Positions 24,655 through 33,181 of a stretch of DNA of 48,876 nt are shown here, one piece after another. The translations under genes were made by a program, and so were the position numbers. The notes beneath the pieces were generated by a model. The model made no database searches. It had not been told where the DNA came from and saw only the letters and a program-made list of their open reading frames with translations. The number at the start of each line of letters is the position of its first letter. Position 1 is the stretch's first letter. The DNA is taken from NCBI GenBank assembly GCA_023384575.1, contig JAHDVP010000039.1:1-48876 (forward strand), given 5' to 3'. Source of the stretch: Acidobacteriota bacterium (GTDB lineage Bacteria > Acidobacteriota > Vicinamibacteria > Vicinamibacterales > JAFNAJ01).

Positions 24655-25541
24655 CCGAGGTGCGACTCGCTGACGAGACCAGCCGCGTCGGCGACGCGCA
24701 GCGTCCCCGGGCCAGGGCGCAGTCGCACGGCGGCCGCCGCCTCCCCGAGCACACGGCCTGGCGTCCAGCCCGCGGCGCGCAGGTCGCGCACGCCCGTGTC
24801 GCGGTTCGACTTCGAGAGCTTCGCGCCGCGCTTGTCGACGAGGAGCGGGTGGTGGAAGAAGCGCGGCGGCGTCGCACGGCCCAACAGCCGCGCGAGCGCG
24901 ATCTGCCGTCCGGTCGACGCGAGCAGGTCCTCGCCCCGGACGACGAGGTCGACGCCGTGCGACCAGTCGTCGACGGTCACGGCGAACTGGTAGGTCCAGA
25001 AGCCGTCGCGGTCGCGCGCGAGCAGATCGCCGCACTGGCTCGAGGGGTCCTGCGCCTGCGGGCCGAGGCGGAGATCGTCGAACGTCTCGACGCCCTCGGG
25101 GAGCGCGACCCGAAGGCCGACGCCGGGCGCGTCGTCGACCCCGGCGTGTCGGCAGATCCCCGGATAGCGCGGCTCGTCGCCGTCGGGGCGCGGCACGAGC
25201 GCGGCGAGCGAACGACGCGTGCAGCGGCAGGCGTACACGTGAGCGTGAGCACGCAGCGTGGCGAGCGCGTCGCGATAGCGCTCGGGCGTATCGCTCTGCC
25301 GGTACGGGCTGGGCGAGGACTGCGGTCCGGCCGGACCCTCGTCGGGCACGAAGCCGAGCCAGTCGAGGTCGTCGAAGAGCGCCGCTTCGTACTCCGGCCG
25401 GCACCGCTTGCGGTCGTGGTCTTCGATGCGCAGGAGCACACGGGCGCCGAGCGCCCCTGCCAGACCCCACACGTAGAGCGCGTGGGCCACGTGGCCGAGG
25501 TGCAGGTAGCCGGTGGGGGAGGGCGCGAACCGCGTGAGCAT
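24651..25541 (-). CDS. gluQ: glutamyl-Q tRNA(Asp) synthetase
   Basis: The enzyme attaches glutamate to the queuosine base of tRNA(Asp) in the cytosol. It is a truncated paralogue of GluRS lacking the anticodon-binding domain. The length from ATG 25541 (296 residues) matches that short form. Motifs: start RFAPSPTGYLHLGH with the HIGH-like HLGH at residues 14-17, LLRIEDHDRKR, the zinc-site cysteines in VYACRCTRR and YPGICRH, VVRGEDLLASTG and the KMSKS-like AKLSKSNRD. ATG 25541 was preferred over the start six codons upstream because RFAPSPTG normally follows within a few residues of the start. A dispersed-repeat half-site overlaps its stop. Full-length GluRS is not in this window. Confidence 0.92.
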   Translation of the reverse strand: MLTRFAPSPTGYLHLGHVAHALYVWGLAGALGARVLLRIEDHDRKRCRPEYEAALFDDLDWLGFVPDEGPAGPQSSPSPYRQSDTPERYRDALATLRAHAHVYACRCTRRSLAALVPRPDGDEPRYPGICRHAGVDDAPGVGLRVALPEGVETFDDLRLGPQAQDPSSQCGDLLARDRDGFWTYQFAVTVDDWSHGVDLVVRGEDLLASTGRQIALARLLGRATPPRFFHHPLLVDKRGAKLSKSNRDTGVRDLRAAGWTPGRVLGEAAAAVRLRPGPGTLRVADAAGLVSESHLG

Positions 25542-25700
25542 GGGGTCAGCTCTTGGCACGTCGATTTTTTCACGACCCGACCCTTTGTGCTCGGTCCGAT
25601 TTCCTGGCCGCGTCGGCAGGACCCTGCGACGCGTCGGTAAGATCCTTCACAACCGGCCGCCACCGCGGCGCCCGCAATCGGGCGATAATAGGGCCCTCGA

Positions 25701-26462
25701 ATGCGACGGCCGACGCCTTCCTCACAGCTGACGCTTCCGTTCCAGGCCGCGCCGCCCGCTCGACCCGGCGGCATGCGGCCGCTGCTCGTGACCGGCGCGC
25801 TCACGGTGTGGTACACGCGACATCGGCGCGCACGGCGGTACCTCCTTCGCGTCCGCGCCGACGGGACGGTTGTCGTCACGCTGCCGCCGTTCGGGTCGAA
25901 GGCCGAGGCGCGCGAGTTCGTCGAGGCCAACCTGCCCTGGGTGGCGCGTCAGCGGGCCCTGCGTCGCACCGCCGCGCCGCGCCGCCCGCTCGCCGCCGGG
26001 TCGGTCATCCTCTACCTGGGGCAGTCGTGCCCCCTCCGTGTCGTCGACCTGGCCAACCGCGCGCTCGTCACCTTCGCCGACCAGTCGCTCGCCGTGCCGA
26101 AATCCGCCTTCGACCTGCGACCGTACGTCGAGGCCCACCTCCGCCACCTCGCGCAGGACCAGCTGAAGACCCGGGTGCTCACGCTCGCGGCGGCCTTCGG
26201 CCTCCAGGTGTCGGCCGTGTCGGTGAAGAGTCAGCGGACCCGCTGGGGATCGTGCTCGGCGAACGGTCGCATCGCCCTCAACTGGCGTCTGGTGCAGATG
26301 CCACCGGAGGTGGCCGACTACGTCATCCTTCACGAGCTGATGCACCTCATCGAGCTCAATCACTCGAAACGGTTCTGGAAGCTCGTGGCGGCAGCCTGCC
26401 CGGGATTCCGTGTGCACCGCCGCTGGCTGGTCCGGGAGGGACGACATCTGCTGCCGCACTGA
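25701..26462 (+). CDS. YgjP-family (SprT/M48-like) zinc metallopeptidase
   Basis: The protein has 253 residues. The C-terminal third carries the zinc-binding motif: HELMHL at 211-216, with a third His at 221 in IELNHSKRFW, matching HExxH-x5-H of the YgjP/DUF45 family. Upstream, VKSQRTRWGSCSANGRIALN is the other invariant family block, ahead of NWRLVQMPPEVADYVILHEL. No signal peptide is seen, so it is cytosolic. The initial QLTLPFQAAPPARP is a low-complexity leader; an internal Met near residue 25 is a possible alternative start. The in vivo substrate of this family is not well known. GATAAT (25683-25688) lies upstream and could be a -10. Confidence 0.88.
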   Translation: MRRPTPSSQLTLPFQAAPPARPGGMRPLLVTGALTVWYTRHRRARRYLLRVRADGTVVVTLPPFGSKAEAREFVEANLPWVARQRALRRTAAPRRPLAAGSVILYLGQSCPLRVVDLANRALVTFADQSLAVPKSAFDLRPYVEAHLRHLAQDQLKTRVLTLAAAFGLQVSAVSVKSQRTRWGSCSANGRIALNWRLVQMPPEVADYVILHELMHLIELNHSKRFWKLVAAACPGFRVHRRWLVREGRHLLPH

Positions 26463-26545
26463 ACGCATCCGGGTGCTCCCCGCGACCCTGGACAGGCCAT
26501 CGGGGGTAATCGGGCGCACGGGTGCGACCGATACACCGAGCGCTG

Positions 26546-26833
26546 ATGAGCGTCTCGCCTTCGTTCGCTGACGTGCACGCCCCGTGCCTCGCGTGCGGGG
26601 AACGGCTCTCCTATGTCTGCTCGGGGTTCGCCAATGGGTACTGGCTCCGGGCGTACTTCCACTGCCGGCGGTGCTGGTTGACCTTCTGGCGGGAGGAAAC
26701 GCGCGACGGCGGCTGGAGCCCGCTCCGGCTCGATGGGCCGCCGCCCGAAGCCACCGGTCAGCCGCTCCCCGGGCCGACCGTCCCCTCGCTCCGCACCTCG
26801 TCGGGACCGCCAGGCCCGCTGCGCTACCCATAG
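26546..26833 (+). CDS. small protein with two Cys-x2-Cys pairs (zinc-ribbon-like)
   Basis: The protein has 95 residues from ATG 26546; an earlier GTG at 26522 would add eight residues. Two Cys-x2-Cys pairs (HAPCLACGERL and YFHCRRCWLTF) are spaced like a treble-clef or zinc ribbon, and the aromatic stretch GFANGYWLRAY lies between them. The C-terminal third is Pro-rich and probably disordered. No family is recognised. It resembles the next small gene at 27030 in having CxxC pairs of the C-x-x-C-G type. Whether it binds zinc or nucleic acid cannot be told. Confidence 0.5.
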   Translation: MSVSPSFADVHAPCLACGERLSYVCSGFANGYWLRAYFHCRRCWLTFWREETRDGGWSPLRLDGPPPEATGQPLPGPTVPSLRTSSGPPGPLRYP

Positions 26834-27029
26834 GCCCGCTCCGCGTTTCGGGACCGGAGTCCTCCGGCGGCTCCGCCCCGGCCACTCGCCGAGCGACGCG
26901 TCGGGCTGTTCACGGGCCGCGAGCTTGTCTATGATCCGACCGAGGACCGTCGCCCGCGGGCGCACGTGCGCCTCGGTTCGGCTTCGGCCGACGGAGCACG
27001 TTCGCCTCCGCGCGAGCCGGCACCCGCGC

Positions 27030-27233
27030 ATGACCAACCGCGCTCCCGACCCGCCGCCTCCGTTCCAGACGCCGGAGGCCAAGAGCCGCCGCGAGTGGCC
27101 CTGCGCCCGGTGTGGTCGACTGCTGCCCGGATACCGGTTCAAGGCCCTCTGGAATCTCGGATGGCGCCCCGTCGACTTCGTCGAGCCTGTCTCGCGGCAC
27201 CCGTCGCTGGTGTGCCCCGAGTGCCAGCCGTAG
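27030..27233 (+). CDS. very small Cys-x2-Cys protein (zinc-ribbon-like)
   Basis: The protein has 67 residues from ATG 27030; the longer open frame to 26733 lies mostly in sequence with no family-like character. CARCGRLLPGYRFKALWN followed later by SLVCPECQP gives two CxxC pairs, the usual zinc-ribbon pattern, with a Trp-rich middle. It ends 57 bp before the PEGA protein gene. Its neighbour at 26546 has a similar cysteine pattern. No clear Shine-Dalgarno is seen, so the start is uncertain. Confidence 0.45.
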   Translation: MTNRAPDPPPPFQTPEAKSRREWPCARCGRLLPGYRFKALWNLGWRPVDFVEPVSRHPSLVCPECQP

Positions 27234-27290
27234 TCGCGCGAGCGGTCCACGTCATCAGTTCTTGACGTAGACCGGCCTGCGGGGGAAGCT

Positions 27291-28793
27291 ATGAGGGCTC
27301 TCGACCCAGAGCCAGACCCTCCGTCCGCTCCCCCGGAGGCATCGGTGAACTCGACGGCATCGGCGATTGACGACGACAACGCGACGCGTGAGAGGCCGGC
27401 GTCCGACCACCCGTCCAGCGGGGCGGTGACCGGCGTCGTTGCTGGTGCGGCAGAAGGGCCTGGTCCCGAGGCCGCGGCCGACTCAGCGCTCGTCTGGCCT
27501 CCCCCGGACGCGGACCTCGAAGAGCTCGAGGTGATCGCGTTCGATGCGTCACCGCCGCCGACGCCGCCAGCCACCGCCCAGGCGCCCACACCCTCTTCAC
27601 CAACTGACACCGAGCCTGTCGGCACGACCCTCGATCGAGCAGGGGCCGCCGCGCCTGACGAAGGCCCCGAGGGCGCCGACCCGGGCCGCTCCGCCGTTGC
27701 CGCCACGACCGGCGCGCTGCTGCCGGTGGCGAATGCCCCGGGCAGCCGTGCCTCGACGGCGGCCGTCCCGTCCGCGACGACGAGGGGGCGCGCGTCGAGC
27801 GTCGGCCGAGACCAGGGCTGGCCGCGCTGGCTCGTGTTTGCCGGGGGCGCGCTCGGCCTGGTGCTCGCGGCCGTCGGCGGGTACCTGGCGGCAGTCCGCT
27901 TCGCCCCGGCCGCGCCCGTGTCCTCCACGGTTCAGGTGTCGGTCGTCTCGGAGCCTGCTGGCGCGAGCGTGATTGTCGACGGCCAACCGCGTGGCACCAC
28001 GCCGCTCGTCCTCGACCTGCCGCCGTCGACGGTGCGGCTCGAAGTGGTGGGCGAGCTCGCGCGGCGCGCGCTGACGCTCGACCTCGAGGCGGGACGCGAC
28101 GTGTCGTATCACTTCGACTTCGCCTCCGGCGACGCCGAGGCGGGCGGTGAACAGGTGGGCGCGTCCACCGACCTGGGAACGATCGACATTCGTACCGACC
28201 CGCCGGGCGCGGTGGTCATCGTGGAAGGGCGCCGGCGCGGTGAAACGCCGCTGAGCGTCGAGGGGCTCACGGCCGGCGTGCACGACGTCCTCCTCGGGTA
28301 TGGCGGGCAGTCGCGTCTCGAGCGGGTGGCCGTCACGGCGGGTCAGACCTCGACCCTGTCGGTCACCTTCGGCCAGGCGCCCGCTCGCGGTTCGGTGGCG
28401 GTGCAGGCGCCCCTGCCGCTCGAGGTGCAGGTCGACGGCCGCTCGATCGGCACGACGGGACGCCCCATCGCGCTGGCCCCGGGCACCTACGACCTCGAGC
28501 TCGTCAACGACGCGGTGGGCTTCCGCCGCGCCGAACGCGTCACGGTCGCGGCCGGCCGCACCACGACGCTCCCGGTGGAAGTGCCGCCCGGACGGGTCAA
28601 CGTCAATGCCATCCCGTGGGCGGCGGTCTCGGTCGGCGATGTCGAGCTCGGCGAGACGCCGCTGGCGAACATCACGTTGCCGGCGGGCGAACACGAGTTC
28701 GTGTTCCGTCATCCGTCGCTCGGCGAGCGGCGCCAGACGGTCGTGGTCGCGTCCGGCGCGACGAGCCGTATCACGGTCGACTTCAGGCCATGA
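27291..28793 (+). CDS. PEGA-repeat membrane-anchored protein
   Basis: The protein has 500 residues. Residues 1-175 are acidic, Pro/Ala-rich and probably disordered and cytoplasmic. A single membrane span follows at about 180-202 (WLVFAGGALGLVLAAVGGYL). Beyond it lie four PEGA-type beta repeats: VVSEPAGASVIVDGQPRGTT, DIRTDPPGAVVIVEGRRRGE, then SVAVQAPLPLEVQVDGRSIG and INAI-like VNVNAIPWAAVSVGDVELGE. PEGA domains are surface-layer-like folds often found outside the membrane of kinases and lipoproteins. The start ATG 27291 follows GGGGGA. Its stop overlaps the next start (ATGA), so it is coupled to the TonB-C protein, suggesting they work together at the envelope. Confidence 0.85.
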   Translation: MRALDPEPDPPSAPPEASVNSTASAIDDDNATRERPASDHPSSGAVTGVVAGAAEGPGPEAAADSALVWPPPDADLEELEVIAFDASPPPTPPATAQAPTPSSPTDTEPVGTTLDRAGAAAPDEGPEGADPGRSAVAATTGALLPVANAPGSRASTAAVPSATTRGRASSVGRDQGWPRWLVFAGGALGLVLAAVGGYLAAVRFAPAAPVSSTVQVSVVSEPAGASVIVDGQPRGTTPLVLDLPPSTVRLEVVGELARRALTLDLEAGRDVSYHFDFASGDAEAGGEQVGASTDLGTIDIRTDPPGAVVIVEGRRRGETPLSVEGLTAGVHDVLLGYGGQSRLERVAVTAGQTSTLSVTFGQAPARGSVAVQAPLPLEVQVDGRSIGTTGRPIALAPGTYDLELVNDAVGFRRAERVTVAAGRTTTLPVEVPPGRVNVNAIPWAAVSVGDVELGETPLANITLPAGEHEFVFRHPSLGERRQTVVVASGATSRITVDFRP

Positions 28794-29806
28794 CTGGACG
28801 TCTGTTCGGCATTGTCGTGATCCTGGCGATGATGCCGGCGTGGCCAGCGTGGGCGCAGTCCGTGCCCCTGGCCGAAGCGCGCCGCCTGTTCGAGGCGGCA
28901 GCCTACGAAGAGGCGCTGGCCGCGCTGGCGAGCGTCGAAGTCTCAGGCCAGGTGGCCGCGGGTCGCGACCAAGCCCTGCTTCGGGCCCTGTCGCTCGTGG
29001 CGCTCGGGCGCGAGGACGAGGCGCGGGCGGCCATGCGGGTGGCCACCGACCTCGATCCGGCCTTCGTGCTCGATCCGTCGATGGCCGCGCCGCGCGTCTG
29101 TGAGATGTACGACGAGGTGCGCCAGTCACGGGTGCCCGAGCTGATTCGCGCGCGCTACGGCGGCGCCCGCGAAGCGCTGGCCGCACGCGAGTACGCCCGC
29201 GCCGCCGAAGGATTCGCGGCCGTCCAGGCGCTGATCGACACCACGAGGTCCACCCTGCCGGAGGCGGAAGGTGCCAGGCTCGCCGAGCTGCACGAACTGG
29301 CGACGGGGTTCCTCGACCTGAGCCGCGAGGCGCTGGCCATCGAGCAACGGAAGGCGGAGGTCGAGGAGGCGGCATCCACGGGGCCGGCCGTCCCATCCGA
29401 CGTCGATTCGGACGGCGACCGCGCGGCGGCCCCCGCCGGAAGTCCGCCACCCGGGTCGAACTCGGGCAGTGAACCGCCGGCCTCGAATCCCACGTCGGCC
29501 GATCGCATCACACCGGCCTCTGCGAGATCCGACATCGTGCCGCCCGTGGCGCTGGCCCAACCGATGCCCGACACGTGGGGCGTGCCTGGCCTGGGTCTGG
29601 GCGAGACCTACCAGGGCGTCATTGAAATCGACATCGATGAGGACGGCACGGTGACGGCGGCCCGCATCGTCAAGCCGGTGTCCCCTCTGCTCGACATCCG
29701 TCTGCTTCAGGCGGCGCGCCGCTGGCGGTACCGGCCGGCGACGTTCGGCGGCGTGCCGGTGAAGTACACCCGCGAGGTGGTCATCAACCTCCAGGTGAAG
29801 GAGTGA
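28790..29806 (+). CDS. periplasmic protein with C-terminal TonB-like domain
   Basis: The protein has 338 residues. A signal peptide (FGIVVILAMMPAWPAWAQ) is followed by a TPR-like helical part (EARRLFEAAAYEEALAALAS; GREDEARAAMRVATDLDPAF) and a Pro/Ser-rich linker (~195-250). The C-terminal ~75 residues are a TonB C-terminal domain (YQGVIEIDIDEDGTVTAARI, LLQAARRWRYRPATFGGVPV, ending VVINLQVKE). There is no N-terminal membrane anchor of classical TonB, only a signal peptide, so it probably does not transduce ExbB energy itself. ATG 28790 overlaps the PEGA gene stop. Confidence 0.87.
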   Translation: MTGRLFGIVVILAMMPAWPAWAQSVPLAEARRLFEAAAYEEALAALASVEVSGQVAAGRDQALLRALSLVALGREDEARAAMRVATDLDPAFVLDPSMAAPRVCEMYDEVRQSRVPELIRARYGGAREALAAREYARAAEGFAAVQALIDTTRSTLPEAEGARLAELHELATGFLDLSREALAIEQRKAEVEEAASTGPAVPSDVDSDGDRAAAPAGSPPPGSNSGSEPPASNPTSADRITPASARSDIVPPVALAQPMPDTWGVPGLGLGETYQGVIEIDIDEDGTVTAARIVKPVSPLLDIRLLQAARRWRYRPATFGGVPVKYTREVVINLQVKE

Positions 29807-29842
29807 CCGGGGCCGGGTCTTTCCCGGCGCGGGCACCAGGTC

Positions 29843-30271
29843 GTGGCCGATTCCATCCTCGTCACCGCTGACGTCATCGTACCCGCGAGCGCCTGCGTCG
29901 TGCGGGCCGTGCGGTCGTCGGGGCCCGGGGGCCAGAACGTCAACAAGGTGGCCTCGCGCGTCGAGCTGCACGTCGACCTCTCCGCGATCGCCGGCCTCAC
30001 GCCGGCGGCCCGCGCGCGTCTCGATCGACTCGCCGCGAAGCGGCGCGATGCCGAGGGGCGGTTGCTCGTCACGAGCCAGCGGACGCGCGATCGGGGACGC
30101 AACCTCGACGATGCCCGTGAGAAGGTGCGCACGCTCGTCGCGAGGGCACTCGTCGAGCCGAAGCGGCGGCGGGCCACGCGGCCGACGGTGGCCTCGCGCG
30201 AGCGGCGGATCGACGAGAAGAAGCGCCGCGGCGAGGTGAAGCGGCGTCGGGGTGACCCCGTCGACTGGTAG
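29843..30271 (+). CDS. arfB: ArfB-type peptidyl-tRNA hydrolase (ribosome rescue)
   Basis: The protein has 142 residues starting at GTG 29843. It is a stand-alone release-factor catalytic domain that frees peptides from stalled ribosomes. The GGQ catalytic loop is present in RSSGPGGQNVNKVASRVE, with the usual R-x-SGPGGQ-x-VN-K context. The Lys/Arg-rich C-terminal tail (ERRIDEKKRRGEVKRRRGD) is the part that enters the mRNA channel. The size matches ArfB/YaeJ. It follows the TonB-C gene by 36 bp, without an obvious functional link. Confidence 0.92.
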   Translation: MADSILVTADVIVPASACVVRAVRSSGPGGQNVNKVASRVELHVDLSAIAGLTPAARARLDRLAAKRRDAEGRLLVTSQRTRDRGRNLDDAREKVRTLVARALVEPKRRRATRPTVASRERRIDEKKRRGEVKRRRGDPVDW

Positions 30272-30395
30272 CGCGGGGCGAGGCCTTGCGAGGGGCTGCG
30301 TTCGGCTCCGCTCACGCCAAGGAAGCCCGTCGCGCTACGACCGTCGCGCGGCCGACGAGCTGGGGCCTCAGTGTCTGGCGTTTGACCGCGCGTCC

Positions 30396-30436
30396 GTAGC
30401 GCCGGGGCTTGTGGCGCCGGGGCTTCAGCCCCGGCG
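30396..30436. repeat. dispersed palindromic repeat (half-site plus full palindrome)
   Basis: GTAGCGCCGGGGC at 30396-30408 is immediately followed by a perfect 10-bp inverted repeat, arms 30415-30424 and 30427-30436 around TC. The core is GGGGCTTCAGCCCC. It lies about 118 bp upstream of sdhA in a 282-bp gap that otherwise shows no gene. Confidence 0.82.
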
Positions 30437-30553
30437 GAGGTCCGTTGTAGAATCTGAGGCGTCCCCCTGCCGGCGAGTACGCCTGCCGGCCCGGCCCCCG
30501 CGTTTCCCGTCCCCCTCCCGTTCCTGCCCCGCGGCCCGTCGAAGGAGGCCTGC

Positions 30554-32272
30554 ATGGCGCCGAGCCTCACGCACGATGTCCTCATCCTGGGCGCCGGACT
30601 GGCCGGCCTGCGGGCGGCCGTCGAGCTGTCACACCGCACCGACGGCCGCATCGACATCGGTATCGTGTCGAAGGTGCAGCTGATGCGCGCGCACTCGGTG
30701 TGTGCCGAAGGCGGCACCGCAGCCGTGCTGCACGAGGACGAAGGCGACAGTATCGCCCTGCACGCCTGGGACAGCGTGAAGGGCTCCGATTTTCTCGCCG
30801 ACCAGGACGTCGTGTGGCGGTTCTGCCGCGCCATGCCGCGTGAGATTCACCTGCTGGACCACTGGGGTGTGCCGTGGACGCGCGACGAGCACGGCCGCAT
30901 CGCGCAGCGTCCGTTCGGCGGTCACTCGTACCCGCGCGCGACGCTGGCTGCCGACAAGACCGGCTTCTTCGAGATGCAGGCGCTGTACGACCAGTTGCTG
31001 CGGTACCGCAGCTTCCGCCGCTACGACGAGCTGTTCGTGACGGACATCCTGGTCGACGAGGGGCGTTTCGCCGGTCTCGCCGGCGTGCACGCACCGAGCG
31101 GCGAGACGGTGGTGCTGCAGGCGAAGGCGCTGCTCATCGCGTCGGGGGGCGCCGGCACGCTCTACGGCTTCACCACGTACTCGGAGACGGTGACGGGTGA
31201 CGGTCTCGCGATGGCCTATCGCGCGGGTCTCGCGCTCGAGGACATGGAGTTCCTCCAGTTCCATCCGACGGGCCTCGTGCCGTCTGGCATCCTGATGACC
31301 GAGGGCTGCCGCGGCGAGGGCGGGCACCTCAAGAACAACCAGGGCGAGCGCTTCATGGAGCGGTACGCGCCGAGCAAGATGGAGCTCGCGCCGCGCGACA
31401 TGGTGTCGCGTGCGGAGATGACCGAGATCCTCGAGGGGCGCGGCTTTCCCGGTCCAGACGGCAAGGACTACCTGCACCTCGACCTCACGCACCTCGGCGC
31501 GGAGCGGATCAACACCCGCCTGCCGCTCATCCGCGAGGTGTGCATGAAGTTCGTGGGACTCGATCCCATCGAGCAGCCCATCCCCATCCGGCCCGTCGCC
31601 CACTACTCGATGGGCGGCATTGCGGCCGACATCGATGGGCAGACCGCGGTGCCGAACGTCTGGGCGGCGGGCGAGGCCGCGTGCCTCTCGCTGCACGGGG
31701 CGAACCGCTTGGGGTCGAACTCCACGGCCGAGTGCCTGGTGTGGGGCGGCATCTGCGGCGAGCAGATCGCGCGGGTGCTGCCGGTGCTGCCGGCCCCGGC
31801 GCCGCTCTCGTCGCGAGCCTGGGCCGAGCATCAGGACCACATGCGCAGCATCGTCGAGCGCGAGGGATCCGAGAACCTCTACGAGCTTCGGCGCGAGTTG
31901 CGCACGCTGATGGACGCTTACGTCGGCGTCTTCCGCACGCGCGAGGGCCTGGCGTCGGCGCTCGACCAGATACGCGACATCCGCGCGCGGTCGGCTCGCG
32001 CACCGGTCGCCGACCGGAGCGCGGTGTACAACTCGAACCTGTTCCAGGCCTTCGAGCTCGAGAACCTGGTCGACCTCGCCGAGGTGACGGTGATGGGCGC
32101 GCTCGCGCGCGAGGAGTCGCGCGGCGCGCATGCGCGGCGCGACTTCACGACGCGCGACGACGAACGCTGGCTGCGGCACACGCTGGCGCGGCACGTGCCC
32201 GGCGGCCTTCCCGCGCTCGACGACTCAACGGTGACGATCGACACGTGGACGCCGGTGGAGCGGAAGTACTGA
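30554..32272 (+). CDS. sdhA: succinate dehydrogenase / fumarate reductase flavoprotein subunit
   Basis: The flavoprotein subunit oxidises succinate to fumarate on the cytoplasmic face of the membrane. It has 572 residues; ATG 30554 follows AAGGAGG by 5 nt. The FAD-binding loop ILGAGLAGLRAAVE opens the protein, and RAHSVCAEGGTAA contains His47, the position that carries covalent FAD in this family. Later come the succinate-site motif RPVAHYSMGG, and ANRLGSNSTAECLVWG near residue 390. It is the first gene of a four-gene locus in the order A-C-D-B, with palindromic repeats on both sides. Direction of catalysis cannot be read from sequence alone, but two membrane subunits follow. Confidence 0.95.
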   Translation: MAPSLTHDVLILGAGLAGLRAAVELSHRTDGRIDIGIVSKVQLMRAHSVCAEGGTAAVLHEDEGDSIALHAWDSVKGSDFLADQDVVWRFCRAMPREIHLLDHWGVPWTRDEHGRIAQRPFGGHSYPRATLAADKTGFFEMQALYDQLLRYRSFRRYDELFVTDILVDEGRFAGLAGVHAPSGETVVLQAKALLIASGGAGTLYGFTTYSETVTGDGLAMAYRAGLALEDMEFLQFHPTGLVPSGILMTEGCRGEGGHLKNNQGERFMERYAPSKMELAPRDMVSRAEMTEILEGRGFPGPDGKDYLHLDLTHLGAERINTRLPLIREVCMKFVGLDPIEQPIPIRPVAHYSMGGIAADIDGQTAVPNVWAAGEAACLSLHGANRLGSNSTAECLVWGGICGEQIARVLPVLPAPAPLSSRAWAEHQDHMRSIVEREGSENLYELRRELRTLMDAYVGVFRTREGLASALDQIRDIRARSARAPVADRSAVYNSNLFQAFELENLVDLAEVTVMGALAREESRGAHARRDFTTRDDERWLRHTLARHVPGGLPALDDSTVTIDTWTPVERKY

Positions 32273-32285
32273 GATCAGCGCGGGT

Positions 32286-32309
32286 CGCGAGGGGCTGAAG
32301 CCCCTCGCG
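32286..32309. repeat. dispersed palindromic repeat inside the sdh locus
   Basis: A perfect 11-bp inverted repeat has arms 32286-32296 and 32299-32309 around GA and core GGGGCTGAAGCCCC. It lies 13 bp after the sdhA stop and 12 bp before the ribosome binding site of the next gene, so it falls within a probable operon. Confidence 0.82.
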
Positions 32310-32332
32310 CTCAGAACGACGTGGAGGGACAC

Positions 32333-32770
32333 ATGCTCGACGTGAAAGGGCATCCGAACCGGTTGGGCGTGACCGGGTGGGTCGGCGGCGGCCGCTGGGG
32401 CATGGAGCGATACCTCTACACGCTCCATCGGGTCACCGGGCTCGGCCTGCTGGTTTACTTCCTCGCGCACATCGTCGTCACCTCGTCGCGCGCGTTCGGG
32501 CCCGAGGCCTGGCAACGCGCGATGGGGACCGTGTCGGGGCCGGTGTTCGTCGCGGGCGAGTTCCTGGTGTTCGCGGCGTTCGCCTTCCACGCGCTCAACG
32601 GCGTCCGCCTCGCGCTCGTGGAGCTCGGCTGGGTCATCGGCAAGCCCATCGAGCCCGTCTATCCGTACCGCACGTCGGTCGACGAGCAGCGCCCGCTGGC
32701 CCTCGTGGTGATGGTGCTGGCCGGGCTGCTCGTCGTGGCCGGCGGCCTCGACTTCTTCGTCCTGCGCTGA
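32333..32770 (+). CDS. sdhC: succinate dehydrogenase cytochrome b / membrane anchor subunit C
   Basis: The 145-residue membrane subunit starts at ATG 32333; a GTG four codons upstream overlaps the Shine-Dalgarno GGAGGG and is less likely. Three transmembrane segments are seen. Histidines that could ligate heme b are present: LHRVTG, FLAHIVVTS and FHALNGVRL, the last being the R/H-x-x-N-G/H-G motif of the family. It docks sdhA/sdhB to the membrane and passes electrons to quinone. The C-terminus ends GGLDFFVLR. It is followed by the second anchor after 10 bp. Confidence 0.88.
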   Translation: MLDVKGHPNRLGVTGWVGGGRWGMERYLYTLHRVTGLGLLVYFLAHIVVTSSRAFGPEAWQRAMGTVSGPVFVAGEFLVFAAFAFHALNGVRLALVELGWVIGKPIEPVYPYRTSVDEQRPLALVVMVLAGLLVVAGGLDFFVLR

Positions 32771-32780
32771 GGAGGGAGCG

Positions 32781-33152
32781 ATGCGCGAAGAGCGGCTGTG
32801 GACGTGGCACGTGGTCGCAGGCGTCGCCGTGCTGGTGCTGCTCGGCCTGCACATGACGATCATGCACCTCGACGCCCTCGTCGGCGTCTTCAACCCCGAG
32901 GGGCCCGACCCGCTCGCCTGGGCCAACGTCGTGGCCCGGGGGCAGCAGGCGTTCTTCCTGGTGAGCTACGTGGTGCTGCTCGGTGCGGCGCTCTTCCACG
33001 GGCTCTACGGGCTGCGCAACATCGTGTTCGAGCTCGGGCCCGCGCCGGGCGTCAAGCAGGGCGTGAACGTCGCGCTCACCCTCGTCGGTGTCGTCATGTT
33101 CGCCGGCGGCGCGTGGGCGGCGTGGGCGGCGTACGTGCTGGCGAGGGGATGA
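32781..33152 (+). CDS. sdhD: succinate dehydrogenase membrane anchor subunit D
   Basis: The protein has 123 residues with three hydrophobic segments. It begins with WTWHVVAGVAVLVLLGLHMT and continues IMHLDAL, and has FHGLYGLRNIVFE later, giving several membrane-facing histidines. With SdhC this is consistent with a two-anchor, possibly two-heme enzyme, though heme number is inference. It is preceded by GAGGGAG (32771-32777) close to the ATG. A 101-bp gap holding two imperfect palindromes separates it from sdhB. Confidence 0.85.
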   Translation: MREERLWTWHVVAGVAVLVLLGLHMTIMHLDALVGVFNPEGPDPLAWANVVARGQQAFFLVSYVVLLGAALFHGLYGLRNIVFELGPAPGVKQGVNVALTLVGVVMFAGGAWAAWAAYVLARG

Positions 33153-33181
33153 GCGATCGCTGGACCGCACGGCACGCCTGA

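Noticed and set aside
23371-25470. Very long minus-strand open frame (699 codons)
   Set aside because: It runs antisense to the VTT and DCC genes and across the tRNA synthetase-like gene in another frame. Its product is Arg/Ala/Gly/Pro-rich without domains. It is an effect of high GC at third codon positions.
26360-27928. Minus-strand frame of 522 codons across the Cys-rich and PEGA genes
   Set aside because: It is low-complexity Ser/Ala/Pro-rich and spans several plus-strand genes with ribosome sites.
30629-32194. Minus-strand open frame of 521 codons opposite sdhA
   Set aside because: It is the antisense of a strongly conserved flavoprotein. No domain is seen.
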